Translations under genes and position numbers: made by a program | The notes under the pieces: model-generated | Seen by the model: the letters and a program-made list of their open reading frames with translations, nothing else | What the model was told of the DNA's origin: nothing | The model's database searches: none | Shown: positions 1 to 10,605 of the stretch, piece after piece | Layout of the letters: the number at the start of each line of letters is the position of its first letter | Position numbering within the stretch: the first letter of the stretch is position 1 | Assembly (NCBI GenBank): GCA_008638375.1 | Contig: CM018033.1 | Span: forward strand, 13,991,763-14,055,762 | Origin: Nyssa sinensis | Lineage: Eukaryota; Streptophyta; Magnoliopsida; Cornales; Nyssaceae | Length of the DNA stretch: 64,000 nucleotides | Reading direction: 5' to 3'

Positions 1-79
1 GTACATTATGGACCAGGCTTCTGGAGGACCCGTGCATTTATAGATGAACATACCATGGAAGTAAAAGAAAGAAACATCT

Positions 80-1170
80 CTATTGATAATACTTCCGTAA
101 ATGTTCCACGTTCCATGGCCTAGGAATAGGCTTCCCAGCCATGTCTTCTAGCCAGTAGGTGGTAGGCCTTACAACCTTCGTTACTTTGTAGGGGCCTTCC
201 CAGTTTGGTGACAGTTTTCCCATAGTGGGATCCTTGGTGTTTTGAAAGACTCTTCTTAAGACTAAGTCTCCGACTTGAAAGCTGACCGTCTTGAGTCCTA
301 CCTTGGATTTGTCAACCATTCTCTGCTGATAGGCTCCCATCCTGATGCTGGCTTGATCCCTTCTTTCTTCAAGCAAATCCAAGTTTTCCATAAGCTACTG
401 ATCATTGGATTCTTGTTCGAAGGCTTCAGTCCTTAGGGTTGGCATATCGATCTCAACCGGAATTACTGCTTCTGTGCCATAAGCCAATGAGAAGGGAGTT
501 TCAGAGGTGGGAGTTCTTCTGGTTGTTCTGTAGGCCCAAAGAACTCCAGGGAGTTCTTCTGCCCACTTTCCTTCGGCCTTGTTCCAACCTTTTCTTTAAC
601 CCATCAAGGATCGTTTGATTGGTGACCTCTGCTTGCTCATTTGCTTGTGGATGACCTAGAGAGGCAAAGTGTTGCCTAATATTGAGATTTTCACAAAATT
701 TCTTGAAGCCTTTACCAGTGAACTATGTCCCGTTGTCAGAGATAATCACACTGTGGTATGCCGAACCTGCACACAATGTTCTTCCAAGGTGAAGCTCTCA
801 ACTTCCTTTTCTGTGATATGTGTTAGAGGTTCAGCTTCGGCCCATTTAGAGAAGTAGTCAATGGCTACTAAGAGATACTTCCTGTTTGGAGGAGCCCATG
901 GTAATGGACCCACGATGTCCATTCCCCATTGAGCAAATGGCCAAGGACTTGGAATCGAGATGAGCTCGTGATAAGGCTGATATTGATATGGGGCAAATCT
1001 TTGGCATTTGTCGCACTTCTGAACATACTCCTTAGCCTGCTTTATCATGCTAGGCCAGTAATAGGCCTAGGATAGAGCTCGGTGAGCTATAGTTCTGCCC
1101 CCATTGTGATTCCCTGCATATTCCCTCATGTATTTCAGCCAAAACATATTGTGATTCTTCTAGAGTTAAA
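80..1170 (-). pseudogene. Integrase region of Tat copy 1 (broken)
   Basis: This is the C-terminal part of the pol polyprotein, which would insert the cDNA into chromosomes. On the minus strand from about 1170 there is an HHCC-like zinc domain ending in CDKCQRF. The catalytic core follows: WGMDIVGP, then DYFSKWAEAEPL, then SDNGT near 740, and a NEQAEV segment carrying the expected glutamate of the DDE triad near 625. The last 103 codons (391-80) are open and hold the usual GPYKV and PRPWNVEHLRKYY end of Tat integrases, stopping at 80. A TAG follows SDNGT and the frame changes near 750 and between 400 and 600, so no full integrase can be made. Confidence 0.85.
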
Positions 1171-1548
1171 CATTTTAACAGAGGTTGAGAATACGACCTT
1201 CTGTAAAGCTTGTTGTTCAGGATCAAGTACCGAGCCGCTCTGATTCGGATTCTCCTGGCTTTGTTTTTGTCTTCTGGGAGGAGCCCGGATTGCAGGTACT
1301 AGAGGATCAGAGTCATCGAGTTCTAAGGCTGTTTAACAATTTGAGCAACCTGGGCTTCCTCTATGCTAGGTCTTGGCTGATAGGAGATTTTTACAGTGGA
1401 GTTTGCTTCAGATTTTAGGCGGGACGCCATGTTAGCCAAAGCATCTGCTCTACAATTCTGGCTTCTTTCAATTTTCTAGATAATGAATGTCTGGAAGGAA
1501 TGCTTCAAGTGGTTCACCAGTTCGGAGTACCGGAGCATCCTATCATCT

Positions 1549-2210
1549 TTAATGGCAAATTCTCCCAGGACTTGGCTTACCACCAGTTAGGGAGTCTGAG
1601 AAGACTTTGAGGTTCTGAGCCTCACATTCCAAGGCAAGCTTCATGCCTAAGATTAGAACTTCATATTCTGGTTCATTGTTGGAAGCTTTGAATCCCAGGT
1701 TGACTGCTTTTTCTGACGTGAGCCCATCAGGGGATTGTAGTACCAGGCCTACTCCCGAACCTTGATTAGGTTGACGATCCATTGATGTAGAGCAACCAGG
1801 TCCCCGATGTTTCGATGAGTTGTGCCTTGTCTTGGAGTGCCGGGGTGAATTCGGCAACAAAATCAGCCAAGGCCTGCCCTTTGATGGAGTTTCGGGGTAC
1901 ATATGATATGTCGAATTCCCCTAGCTCCACAGACCACTTCACTAATCTTCCCGATACCTCAGGTTTCCTCAGTATTGACTTCAAAGGATAGGCAGTTGGG
2001 ATCTCGATTGGATGGGCTTGGAAATAAGGTCGGAGCTTTCGAGCTGATATGACCAGGGCATAGGCTAGCTTTTCTACTTCTGGATATCTTTTTTCCGTGT
2101 CAAGTAGTGCCCTACTGACGTAGAATATAGGCCTCTGTACTCCTCTGTCCTATCTGACTAATGCAGAGCTGACCGCGTTTTCAAAAACTGCAAGGTACAA
2201 GAGTAGCTTT
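1549..2210 (-). pseudogene. RNase H plus archaeal-type RNase H of Tat copy 1
   Basis: Downstream of the reverse transcriptase, the end of the Ty3 RNase H/connection domain is seen at 1984-1800 (LVKWSVELGEFDISY, then GQALADFVAEF). It runs into the second RNase H, beginning YINGSS followed in another frame by GSGVGLVLQSPDG, NLGFKASNNEPEYE and a VFSDS block. The GSGVG, EYE and FSDS motifs carry the acidic positions expected for the archaeal-type RNase H that only Tat-group elements have. The domain is split over two frames around 1790, and the region before 1984 contains stops. This domain pair is the best evidence for the lineage assignment. Confidence 0.85.
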
Positions 2211-3428
2211 TCACCCTGTACTGGTTTTGACAGAAGTTCTGGGGAGGCTAGATACTTCTTTAGCTCTTGAAAAGCTTTCTCGCATTCTTCCTGTCCACTG
2301 CAAAGCCTTATTGCCCTTCAAAGCTCTGAAGAAAGGTAGGCAACGATCAGTGGATTTTGAGATGAATCTACTTAGTGCCGCGATTCTGCCATTCAGTGCC
2401 TGAATCTCCTTTCTGGTTCTTGGTGACTTCAGTACGATCAGAGCTTGGATCTGAGTGGGGTCCGCTTCAATACCCTTCTGAGAGACAATGTATCCCAGGA
2501 ATTTTCCCTTCGTAACCCCGAAGGTACATTTCGAGGGGTTGAGCTTCATCTTGTGCTGTCTGAGGATATCGAAGGTTTGGGCTAAGTGTTGGAGGTGACT
2601 ACCTTTCTGCAGACTCTTCACCAACATGTCGTTGATGTATACCTCTATGGTACTGCCGAACAGTGGGCTGAACATCTTGTTCACCAATAGCTGATAAGTG
2701 GCTCCAACGTTCTTTAAGCCGAAAGGCATTACTCTGTAGCAGTAGAGCCCTCGTTCGGTTATGAAAGTTGTCTTCTCTTGGTCTGGAGGGTACATCTGGA
2801 TCTGGTTGTACCCAGAGTAGGCATCCATGAAGCTCATGAGCTCATGCCCCGCAGTGGCGTCAACCAGTTGGTCTATCCTTGGCAGTGGAAAGCTGTCTTT
2901 AGGGCACGCCTTATTGAGGTCTGTATAGTCAACGCAGACTCTACACTTGCTGTTTTACTTCTTGACCAGCACGGTGTTGGCTAGCCACTCGGGATAGAAC
3001 ACTTCTCGAATCATCCTGGCTTCAAGCAGCCTCTGGACTTCTTCATTTATAATCCGATGCCGTTCAGGAGCAATCGGTCTTCTCTTCTGTCTGACTGGTG
3101 GATGATCTGGATCTACCATCAGCTTGTGAGTTATGAGGCTAGGGTCTATACCCTCTATTTCTCTGGTCTCCCAAGCAAATATGGAGAGGTTGTCTTTCAG
3201 AAACCTAACTATGTTCTCCTATTCGGTATGCGTCAGATCTGGGCCGATACACAAATAACGCCCCTCTGCTTCTGAATTGACCAACACTTTGATGGGCTCG
3301 CCAATAGGTTTGGCTCGGCTGTCTCGTCCCCTTGGGCTCAGGGGTTCTTCAATGCTGGATGGGCAAACTTCCACCTCGGGAGTGTGGGTGAGAATTGGAT
3401 CTGCACAGTCCCGAGTGTACTGTAATTG
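2211..3428 (-). pseudogene. Reverse transcriptase of Tat copy 1, catalytic Asp changed
   Basis: The N-terminal part (3428-2840) is in broken frames but shows YPEWLANTVLVKK around 3000-2962, typical of Tat RT. From 2837 a 208-codon frame is open: MDAYSGYNQI, RVMPFGLKN and then the polymerase active site, which reads YIND instead of the YxDD usual in this family (Asn codon at 2633-2631). It continues through FLGYIVSQKGIEADP into the RNase H junction with ALSRFISKSTD. Loss of the first metal-binding aspartate should abolish polymerase activity even without the frame breaks. The change is a G to A in the coding strand at a site that could once have been CpG, as expected from decay of methylated DNA (inference). 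Confidence 0.88.
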
Positions 3429-4598
3429 TTATTTGGGGGCCTTCTCCTTGAGGGCAATAGCATGGCACTCCCGGGAGGTTGGCTGACATCCTCTGACAGA
3501 GTGAACGTTCTGGTTATGGACGTACTTCAGACACTGATGGAGGGTTGAGGTGACCGCCCCTATCTGGTGCAACCAAGGTCTCCCGATTATGACGTTGTAA
3601 GGAGATTTCATATTCAACACCATGTACTCCGAGATGGTGGTCTTCTGCCCTTCACCCTCTCCTACGGTAGTAGGAAGGTCGATTCTCCCCAATGGGATGC
3701 TGAGATTGCCATCAAAAGCTGCCATCACGACAGTGGTGGGCTTGACATTGTCATGGTCCATTCCCATCTGTTTAAGTGGCTCATGGAACAGTATGTTGAC
3801 AGAGCTGCCAGTATCGACCAGGACTCTCCTGATCTCGAAGTTGGCAATTTTGAGAGTGATGACGAGGGCATCACTGTGAGGGTAATGTACCCCTGCTAGA
3901 TCTTGCTCAGTGAATTGGATCTCCAGTGCTGGCTTGAGCCTCTTTTCCACGTTGGAGATCTGTAATATATTCGGGGCAGCTCTGGCCTCCCGAGCATATC
4001 TCTTTCTTGCCTTGTTGGACATTCCTGTGATAGGGGAGTCAGCATGGAGGACGTAGATGACATGGTCGTTCTGCCTCTGAGGCTCGTTTCGTCCTTCCCT
4101 CTGCTCGGGCCTCTGGTCTAGTTGTTGTTGAGGCTTGTCTTCTTGGGGGTTCTGCCTTCCGTCTAGCTTGACGAACTCCCGCAAACGTCCCTTTTTTATG
4201 AGCTGCTCTATCTCATATCGGAGGGTCCTGCATGTGTTAGTTGTATGTCCATGATCTTTATGAAAATTACAATACTTACTTTGGTCCCGAAGACTGGGAT
4301 CTCCTTTGATTGGTTCCGGCCACCTCAGATTCTCCCGATCTCGAATCTGCCGGAGTACCTGGTTCGGTGTAGTGTTCAGAGGAGTGAAGTTAGTAAACTC
4401 CCTTGGTCCGGAATTGTACACAGCTCTAGGTGTTGTTCTTTTCTCTAGGCTCCTGGCCCTCTTCTTGCTGGAGTCTCTTCTGTGGTCCTCCTTCTTGTGA
4501 TCCTCTTTTTTTGGATTATCCCTCTGGGTCTGATCTTTGCCCTTCTGGGATGTGCGGTTGGCTTCTTCCAGGTTGATATATTTTTTGGCCCGATCCAT
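3429..4598 (-). pseudogene. Gag zinc-knuckle and aspartic protease ORF of Tat copy 1
   Basis: A 389-codon frame is open. Residues 1-100 are basic and lysine/arginine rich (nucleocapsid-like). C110 to C123 (CNFHKDHGHTTNTC) form the Cys/His knuckle-like motif seen at this position in Tat gag proteins. The protease active site is VDTGSS at residues 261-266, with the flap and second hydrophobic strand ending IIGRPWLH near 337-344. The frame is entered from gag by a frame change near 4600, and RT follows in broken frames, so the full polyprotein cannot be made although this module looks intact. Confidence 0.87.
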
Positions 4599-5787
4599 TA
4601 GTGTCCGCCATGTCGGCTGGAAGGCTCTTTGTCAAGGAGTCTCTGAAGCCACCGTGGGCAAGCCCAGCAGTTAAGGCAGCTACAAGGAATTTTGGGCTGC
4701 AAGTCAATGATCTCGGTGAGTTCGGCATTGAAGCACGCAATGTAGGCTCTGAGGGACTCCTCCCTAGTCTACTTGACATTTAACAGGAACTCTAGTCCCT
4801 TTCTGAGCCTTCTGCTGGTCATAAACCTGTCCAAGAATTGTCTACCGAGCTCACAGAAGCTGGTAATTGAGTTCGGAGGGAGGTTGTGGAACCACTTCAG
4901 AGCAGTTCCCTTCAAGCTGGTGATGAAAGTTCTGCACATGAAAGCATCAGAGGCCCCGTGGAGGGCCATTGTATGCTGGTAGTGCGAGAGATGATCTCCT
5001 GGATCTCCAGACCCGTCGTACAGGGTGAACTTTGGCACCATGAACTTTCTGGGCCTTTCTTCTGACATAATGGCGTGAGTGAATGGGGTGGCCAGTCTTC
5101 CGAGCAGCCTGGCCAACTCGTTTTGCTCTAGAGGGTTCTGAGGTCCTCTCAAAGCAATTGTTCTGTCCATAGACTCGGCAATTTCCTCTACCTTCCAGCG
5201 GGTCTCTGAGTCTGACATCTTGCGAACCCTGCCTGACAGCCTCGGCTTCAGGGTAGTAGGGTTGAGTATGCCCTTCGGACGGAGGAGGGTTCCGAACCGG
5301 AGGGATTGGTGCTGCATGGGGATGAGGCTCTTATGGTGTCCGGATGTGCTCCTGAAGCCCTTGGAGTTGGGGCTCGAGTAGTGCTCCGGTAATGGACGTC
5401 AAGAACGAAGGCTGATGTTCCCCAGCTCGGAGCTGCTGACGGTTGTGGATCTCTACCAATGCGGGAAACACCTTGGGGGTGCCTGGGTTGGTTATTCGGA
5501 GCCTGCTCATGGGGTTCTTCATTCTCCGTGGTAACAGGAGGTTCAGTTCCCGCAGCAATGTTGACCGGCGGGTTAGGAGGACTCGTCCCTTGGTTCTGTG
5601 TGAGCGTTGCCAATGTTCTGGTGATGGCAAGCAACTGCTCCTGCACCAGTTCATTGTGTCGTTTGATCGATTCGATCTCCTGTCGCATGGGATTAACCGT
5701 CGGCCCCCTTGCTCGTGGAACAGGCTACCGACGCTGAGAGCTTTGCGGAATCTGAGTATTCTGTCGCGGTCGGAGATTTGGGGCCAT
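4599..5787 (-). pseudogene. Gag N-terminal and capsid region of Tat copy 1
   Basis: The probable gag start is the ATG at 5787-5785 (MAPNLRPRQN), about 55 bases downstream of the primer-binding-like site. A TAG interrupts at codon 21 (5727-5725). The same frame then runs on from 5724 through a coiled-coil-like segment (EQLLAITRTLATL) to a stop at 5248. The capsid core lies in another frame from 5317, with GDPGDHLSHYQ, WFHNLPPNSI and FLDRFMTSRR, ending at a TAG at 4771-4769. The frame changes again near 4690 before joining the zinc-knuckle ORF. The order and motifs are those of Tat gag; the stops and two frame changes make it a pseudogene. Confidence 0.82.
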
Positions 5788-5840
5788 AGTTTTCTGGTGA
5801 GGAAAGAGATGAGTTTGTGAAGAGAAGCACTTGGAGATTA

Positions 5841-5863
5841 GTCGTTCCCACAGACGGCATCAA
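5841..5863 (-). other. Primer-binding-like site of Tat copy 1
   Basis: On the minus strand the sequence GATGCCGTCTGTGGGAACG lies between the LTR end and gag. It resembles the GGCGCCGTyTGTGGGAA leader found just after the 5' LTR in many Tat elements. The tRNA cannot be named safely because the match has decayed. Confidence 0.5.
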
Positions 5864-5865
5864 AC

Positions 5866-6532
5866 TGATGCTGCACTTTTCGACTCGCAATAAGTATGGG
5901 CTTCGTGACCTGTAGAACACTCAGAAATATGATCAGAGGACCACCGAATTGGCTCCGGCGGTAGCCGCTCCGATGCTTAAGTAAGTAAATGGAATTGAAA
6001 GACTGTATTGAAAGCCAAAGAATGAGCATAAAAATAAAGCGTACCTTTAGGGTTTAATTTATAGGTCGTGGCCTTCCTAAGTTGATTAGGATTCGACGCC
6101 ATGAATATAGGGATTTGATCATCTGAAATTGCAGTTACCTTGTGGAGTATTGAGTCGTAGATAGAGATAATCATTGATAGTAGTTTCCGTGTTGAAGACT
6201 GTTTCCTTATTCCCTGCTTGGCAGTCGTTACAGAAGCCATAAGGTCGGAACCATATGAAATGCTGACTGAATATTGCCTAGAGTATAAGGTTTGGAAGAT
6301 ATGTGCATGAGAACGCCTTGGAGGCTCCGCTTGCACTTGTATGACCAAGTTTGTCGGCTCTATAGGATATATATATGAGATTGCCCTGAAGGCAATGAAT
6401 GCTCTGTATGACCGAGTTTATCGGCTCTGTATGATATATATATATATGAGAATGCCCTGAAGGCTTATGGCTGCTCTGTATGATCGAGAATATCAATTCT
6501 GTATGATCGAGATTATTAATTCTGTAAGCACA
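5866..6532 (-). repeat. 5' LTR of Tat copy 1 (approximate limits)
   Basis: In the minus direction a TATA box (CCTATAAAT, about 6064-6056) is followed some 75 bases later by the U5-like TTAAGCATCGGAGCGG (5980-5965). This kind of motif recurs in the other Tat-like LTR fragments of this window (17171, 41702 and 55493). The inner end is placed next to the primer-binding-like site; the outer end is guessed from a TGTGCTTACAG start near 6532. With no second LTR to compare, both ends could be off by tens of bases. Confidence 0.5.
6336..6530. repeat. Tandem subrepeats in the LTR U3
   Basis: Two units of about 67-73 bases (gtatgaccgagtttatcggc, then an AT run, then gccctgaaggc) are followed by two short 23-base units (gtatgatcgagaatatcaat and a variant). 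Tandem subrepeats of this kind are common in the promoter part of plant LTRs. A CACGTG core lies just outside at about 6531. Confidence 0.65.
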
Positions 6533-6793
6533 CGTGTTTCAAGGTAATTGGATGTGTCTGTTTGTGGTATATCAGAGGAGGTAGCCAGCCTGAAAGCTTG
6601 AAAGGGGAATGGCAAAATGACATGGACTAAGATTATGCAAAACCAAAGAGAACATGCTTTAAAACACACACACACATATGGCTTTAAGAGTGAAGATTTC
6701 ACCATCAAATTTGATGCTAGTAAAATCCTCTCAAATATCAGATAAAAACAGGTAATGTGTTTTAAATTAATAAAATTTGAGACAACCCCATAC

Positions 6794-6879
6794 CTGGAAA
6801 CCCAATGACACCAACAATATCCCCACACTTCACACCAAAATGAAACCTTTTAAATTTGGCTTCATCCACGTCTAATCTC
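6794..6879 (-). pseudogene. Lysyl-tRNA synthetase-like exon fragment
   Basis: An 86-base exon-like piece lies between an acceptor (ACCACAG at 6886-6880) and a GTATGG donor at 6793. Its open frame reads RLDVDEAKFKRF, then GVKCGDIVGVIGFPG. This resembles the end of the anticodon-binding OB-fold of class II lysyl-tRNA synthetase, where RGDIVGVxGFPGK is conserved. I could not find the following exon (KRGELSIFP-like) to the left. The Tat element may have landed there, or the copied piece may end. It is one of a series of same-strand gene fragments. A chance similarity is possible because the match is short. Confidence 0.55.
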
Positions 6880-7173
6880 CTGTGGTAATGGGTGTATATT
6901 ACTATTTGCTATTGACTGCAGCTGATATAACTAATTTGTAAGTAACAAAGGGCACAAACAACCGCAATGTCATGATCAATGGAAAAATAGTATAGCCAAC
7001 TTTTAAACATGTTCATCAAGAAGCCTTTTTTTGGTCCTTATAAATCAAAAAAAAAAATTCAATGAAATTATGTTCTAATTGAATAGTTAAAAGAGCATGA
7101 ACTCTCTATAGACAAATGGAAATTAATGTATAAAACCAACTTGGAAGTCTCATCAAATTTTACGAGGAAGTAC

Positions 7174-7740
7174 TTGCATGTCTTCTTCTTGCAGGCAATT
7201 TCACATTGCCATCAATTCCACAAACTTCAATTCCCTTTTCACTAAAATAATAGTCAATTATGTCCAAAACTTTAGTCCTCTGGGAGAAAACCAGAACCTG
7301 TTTGTCAATATAAACATAAGATGAGTAGGATGACTCACCAAATTAGAAAAAAATTATTAGGCAATTAATTAAATCTAAAGCATACTTTGTGATTACGAGC
7401 AAGTAGCTTTGCCAGTAATCTATCCAGCAACAGGAATTTGCCACACTGTTCAACTATCTATTTTCTAGGTGGGTAAAAAATGTGAAAATAAAACAAGCAA
7501 GAAAAGATGTCATAAAATTAGGGAACATCAGTTCACTTTAGATCTAATCTATAAATCGCAACAAAACATACAAGAGCCATCAAAGGCTGACTCTAAGAGA
7601 GCAGGATGGTAGCAGTTCTTTCAAAGTTGAAGCACCAGATTAGTAAGCTTTCCTTTCATACCACTTTAGCTCTGACTTCATGTGACCACCCTCTATTGTC
7701 TGAGAGATGACATTGAAATATTGCAATGAGTTAGCTTGGA
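7174..7740 (-). pseudogene. DDM1-like SNF2 remodeller fragment, three exons
   Basis: DDM1/LSH is the nuclear SNF2-family ATPase that maintains methylation of transposons. Three pieces in sense order match its C-terminal helicase lobe. Piece one, about 7740-7575, holds KGKLTNLVLQL, stop, KNCYHPALLESAFDGS. Piece two, 7457-7386, holds IVEQCGKFLLLDRLLAKLL. Piece three, 7297-7174, holds VLVFSQRTKVLDII, DYYFSEKGIEV and IDGNVKL. The pieces are bounded by good splice sites (GTATGT, GTATGC, GTACTT donors), so introns were kept and this is not a retrocopy. A TGA (plus-strand tca at 7621-7623) replaces the arginine of QLRKNC. Everything upstream and downstream of this lobe is missing, so no active ATPase is possible. 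Confidence 0.8.
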
Positions 7741-7839
7741 ATGTCAAAATGAAAGTTATATGGAATCTCAACATCTGAAAAGGAAGATAGAAGGAGTAGG
7801 GAAATTAAAGTTGAAGTAATGAAAGATGGCCAATCATAC

Positions 7840-9453
7840 CACCATCCTCTAACAGTATCTTGATAACCCCCCCAGATACATCAGACTGGAACAAATGGGA
7901 GAAAAAATTTCAGACCATCCTATCTTAAAGATTAAGGCATGAATTTAATAACAATTAGAAAGAATGATAATAAATAAAATAATATAGTTGAATCCAAAAA
8001 TCCATTATATTCTTATTCAACATGTGCATCTACAAGAATGCACACTTGCACAATTATATGAAGTCAAGGCCCAAACCTCGATTGGGAGTTCGCCACTTAG
8101 CTGTTCAATGTAGCAAAGCACTTGGCCCTCCTTTACTATTTGCTTCTGTTAGGGAGTAGGAAGAATGGTATCAGATGAAGTGATATACATTTTCCCCTCT
8201 TTTTTTGGTACAACGATAATAGAGTTGTCATGGCACAAAAAATGTGAAAACATTGCATCCACTAACTTCTTTGTTAAAAGCACGTAGAAGAACCAACAGG
8301 ACTTTGATTTGGAATAAATTGAGGGGAACAGGTTATGGTTGGAATGATGATTGAATTAGATGAGATTTTACTACATCAGGTTCATACGTTAATGTGGCAT
8401 CAATTAACTAAATGAAAATAGAGAGATTACCTTACATTTTTCAAAGAATTTGAATAACAATGATGATGGATGATGATTTATAATGAAAATTTCAAAAAGG
8501 AAAACAAAATAAACACACAAACAAAATGTGGTCCACAAAAAAAAATAAAGATAACAAAGTCTATCTTTTTCAGTGCATAAATAATCTCATCTACTTGAAA
8601 GAGGAAAAAAAATGTCAAATGTCTCAGAACAGAAAACAAACACCAAAACAACAATAATTATAGATTCATTTTAAATGAAACATCAAACAAAATAATTAAC
8701 TTAATTCTATGTGGTTTTCTAACATGTTTACATTCCCAAATTAAGAAATTCAATAATTCCCAATAAAAAGAAATGTGTCTGGTATCCTGTTGCCAAAACC
8801 ACTGTAATGGGTACCTCTTTGCATGATGGAGGTGCATGCTTCCCCTTTATCGTTCAAGATCTCCTAAAATATCCAACCTTCATCATTTATAGATGTAGCG
8901 ATAAGAATTTCAACGAATAAAAAATAATTAAAATAATTCTCTTGCATTCTTACCCTTGGAGACTGAATTAGCACCAAGCCTTCATCTGTAGCTTTATCAA
9001 GCAACGTTTAAATGCCACCCAAACAAGGTATTGGTTTGGCGAGAGCTAAAGATGGTCCAGAAATTGACCCATTTAAATCAAGTGCCTCGATAGTTGTATT
9101 CTCACCGACGGGAGCAGGAATTGAAAGTGGTGGAGGTTTATGTTTCCCAATTAAGTCCCTTGTCACATACAGCCGAAATCCATCGAGCTAGCAATAAAAA
9201 AGAGAATGGGGAACGTGATGGCTAGTTGGGGGAGGGGAGAGGGAGAGAGAAACACGAATAGAAAAGAAAAAGATTCAAAAAAAAAAAAAAAGCTGGAACA
9301 TCTTAATCTATTAATTTAGATTCAAAATTTTGTACAAATGCAAAAAAAATTTATTTCATAAGAAAATGTATAAAAGAATTTACAACCGCTCACTTTCAAT
9401 TCAAACTTTGCAATCGAAGTTGTATCACATATTTCGGTGAGAAGAGATTCCAC
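7840..9453 (-). pseudogene. BADC-like (biotin attachment domain-containing) fragment, five exons
   Basis: BADC proteins are plastid BCCP relatives that lack the biotin lysine and restrain acetyl-CoA carboxylase. Five exon pieces can be joined in sense order. They are 9453-9394 (VESLLTEICDTTSI), 9187-8954 (LDGFRLYVTRDL, then PPPLSIPAPVGE, then DEGLVLIQSPR), 8877-8815 (VGYFRRS, stop, TIKGKHAPPSCKE), 8145-8077 (VKEGQVLCYIEQL, GELPIE) and 7885-7840 (SDVSGGVIKILLEDG). EQL sits where true BCCP has the AMK biotin site, which points to BADC. Each piece has AG/GT borders. A TAA at 9009-9007 and a TGA in the third piece disable it. The final exon is missing and DDM1 sequence follows within about 100 bases. 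Confidence 0.78.
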
Positions 9454-9959
9454 CTGCAAATGAGATTTAGGTAAAGATAACCTTTTCAAACTTCTAAACA
9501 AGGTATATCAGGGCATGCATGTAAAGTTATGGATGGGTATGAGAAAATGCATGTAGCAACCATTTATGCTAGTTGCAAACAGAAGTTAGGAGGCCTCTCC
9601 TGCATGAGACAAAGAAGGAGTACTCTTAGCAAATTACAACTTTGGCTTTAGAATAACTTGTTGCAATAAAGCTTTCACCATTAAGAATAAAACTGTCAAA
9701 TATTGAAAAAAAAAACTAATGAACCACCCAAGGATGATGACAAAATTATGTAAGAGTTTAGGGAATAAAGTGGAAAATGTTAATCGATGAGTAGGAATTC
9801 CCTTTTTTTTTTTTTTTTTCATATTCTTTATTACATAGGGGAGTTTACATCTTTATACATAGAAGACACCTCGTGAAATGAAGAAATGCAAGATACTTAT
9901 CCCCAAAAAAAAGTAATGAATAAAAAATGCATGCTTGCAATTTTTTCTACTTGGCCATA

Positions 9960-10285
9960 TCGCCTTGTTGAACATGTTTCAACTAATGCTGAATCCATTA
10001 ACTCCAAACCTCTTCCTTCTTTTCAAAATCCCATGCCTAAAAATTTTCATTCATGAATAGTGTTATTCAAGGCCATTTCTTAAAACTAAACAGATTTGGA
10101 ATTGGAAACAAAATGCATACAAAATTGGACCTGCTATAATTACTTACATATCCTAAAAACCAGTATTCTTCTTCCTATTTATTATCTCTAGGAGCATCAG
10201 TCCAAAGTTAAAGATGTTAGATTTAACCAAAAAGAGATCGTCCATGGCATACTCAAGGGACATATAACCAATTACATGAGTGAAG
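9960..10285 (-). pseudogene. S-type receptor-like kinase fragment (kinase C-lobe)
   Basis: Two pieces match the C-lobe of plant S-domain/cysteine-rich receptor kinases, which phosphorylate targets at the plasma membrane. Piece one (about 10275-10150) reads [29 protein letters not shown] and NRKKNTGF, then a stop; family members read GYMSPEYAMDG and SDVFSFG. Piece two (about 10040-9966) reads KEGRGLELMDSALVETCS, the block before the last kinase helix in S-type kinases. The intron between them is in the position usual for S-type kinases. The catalytic loop and N-lobe are absent and the invariant Asp of subdomain IX (SDVFSFG) is Asn, so this is a dead fragment. The exact subfamily is uncertain. 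Confidence 0.7.
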
Positions 10286-10605
10286 CTGAATGGAAACCTC
10301 AATGGTTAAATGCTCAATACGAATACAAATTCTTTGTTATCATCTTTCATCTACAATTTTGTTGAAGAGATATAAGCCGAGGCATAAACTTTTTATTTTG
10401 GTAAGTGAAATTTTATTACTACCAAAAGAGGGGAACACCCCAATACAAGAAGAGAACTTCAAAGCAAACCTTTACAACCAACCAAGCATAACAGAGGGAG
10501 AAAAAATATTCTTCCATCCTAATGGAATAGTTAAGAAAAAAGACAGAGACATAAATTTCCAAGAGACATATTAGGACATATTTATATAAACCACATGGAC
10601 TGTAC

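Larger units (their letters stand above)
1..6532 (-). mobile_element. Tat-lineage Ty3/gypsy retrotransposon, copy 1 (3' end outside window)
   Basis: Read on the minus strand, the order is 5' LTR, primer-binding-like site, gag, CCHC/protease, reverse transcriptase, RNase H, a second archaeal-type RNase H, then integrase, with the pol stop only 79 bases from the window edge. The extra RNase H between RNase H and integrase is the hallmark of the plant Tat/Ogre/Retand group (family knowledge). Coding is broken by several in-frame stops and frame changes, so the copy should be non-autonomous. The 3' LTR lies outside the window, so LTR divergence (age) and the target duplication cannot be read. The right boundary is an estimate. 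Confidence 0.9.

Noticed and set aside
669..857. Plus-strand frame of 62 codons
   Set aside because: It is the antisense of the Tat integrase, has no family features and overlaps recognised coding on the minus strand.
3567..3899. Plus-strand frames of 85-110 codons
   Set aside because: They mirror the protease ORF on the other strand; frames like these arise from its base composition.
5443..5820. Plus-strand frame of 125 codons over gag
   Set aside because: Antisense of the gag start; no domain or start context supports it.
6493..6828. 111-codon minus frame next to the lysyl-tRNA synthetase exon
   Set aside because: It joins an exon, its intron and LTR sequence; only the exon part (6794-6879) has family similarity. 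The ATSSDIPQTD part was not recognised.
10290..10574. Plus-strand frame of 94 codons
   Set aside because: It runs opposite the receptor-kinase and coatomer fragments and has no features of its own.
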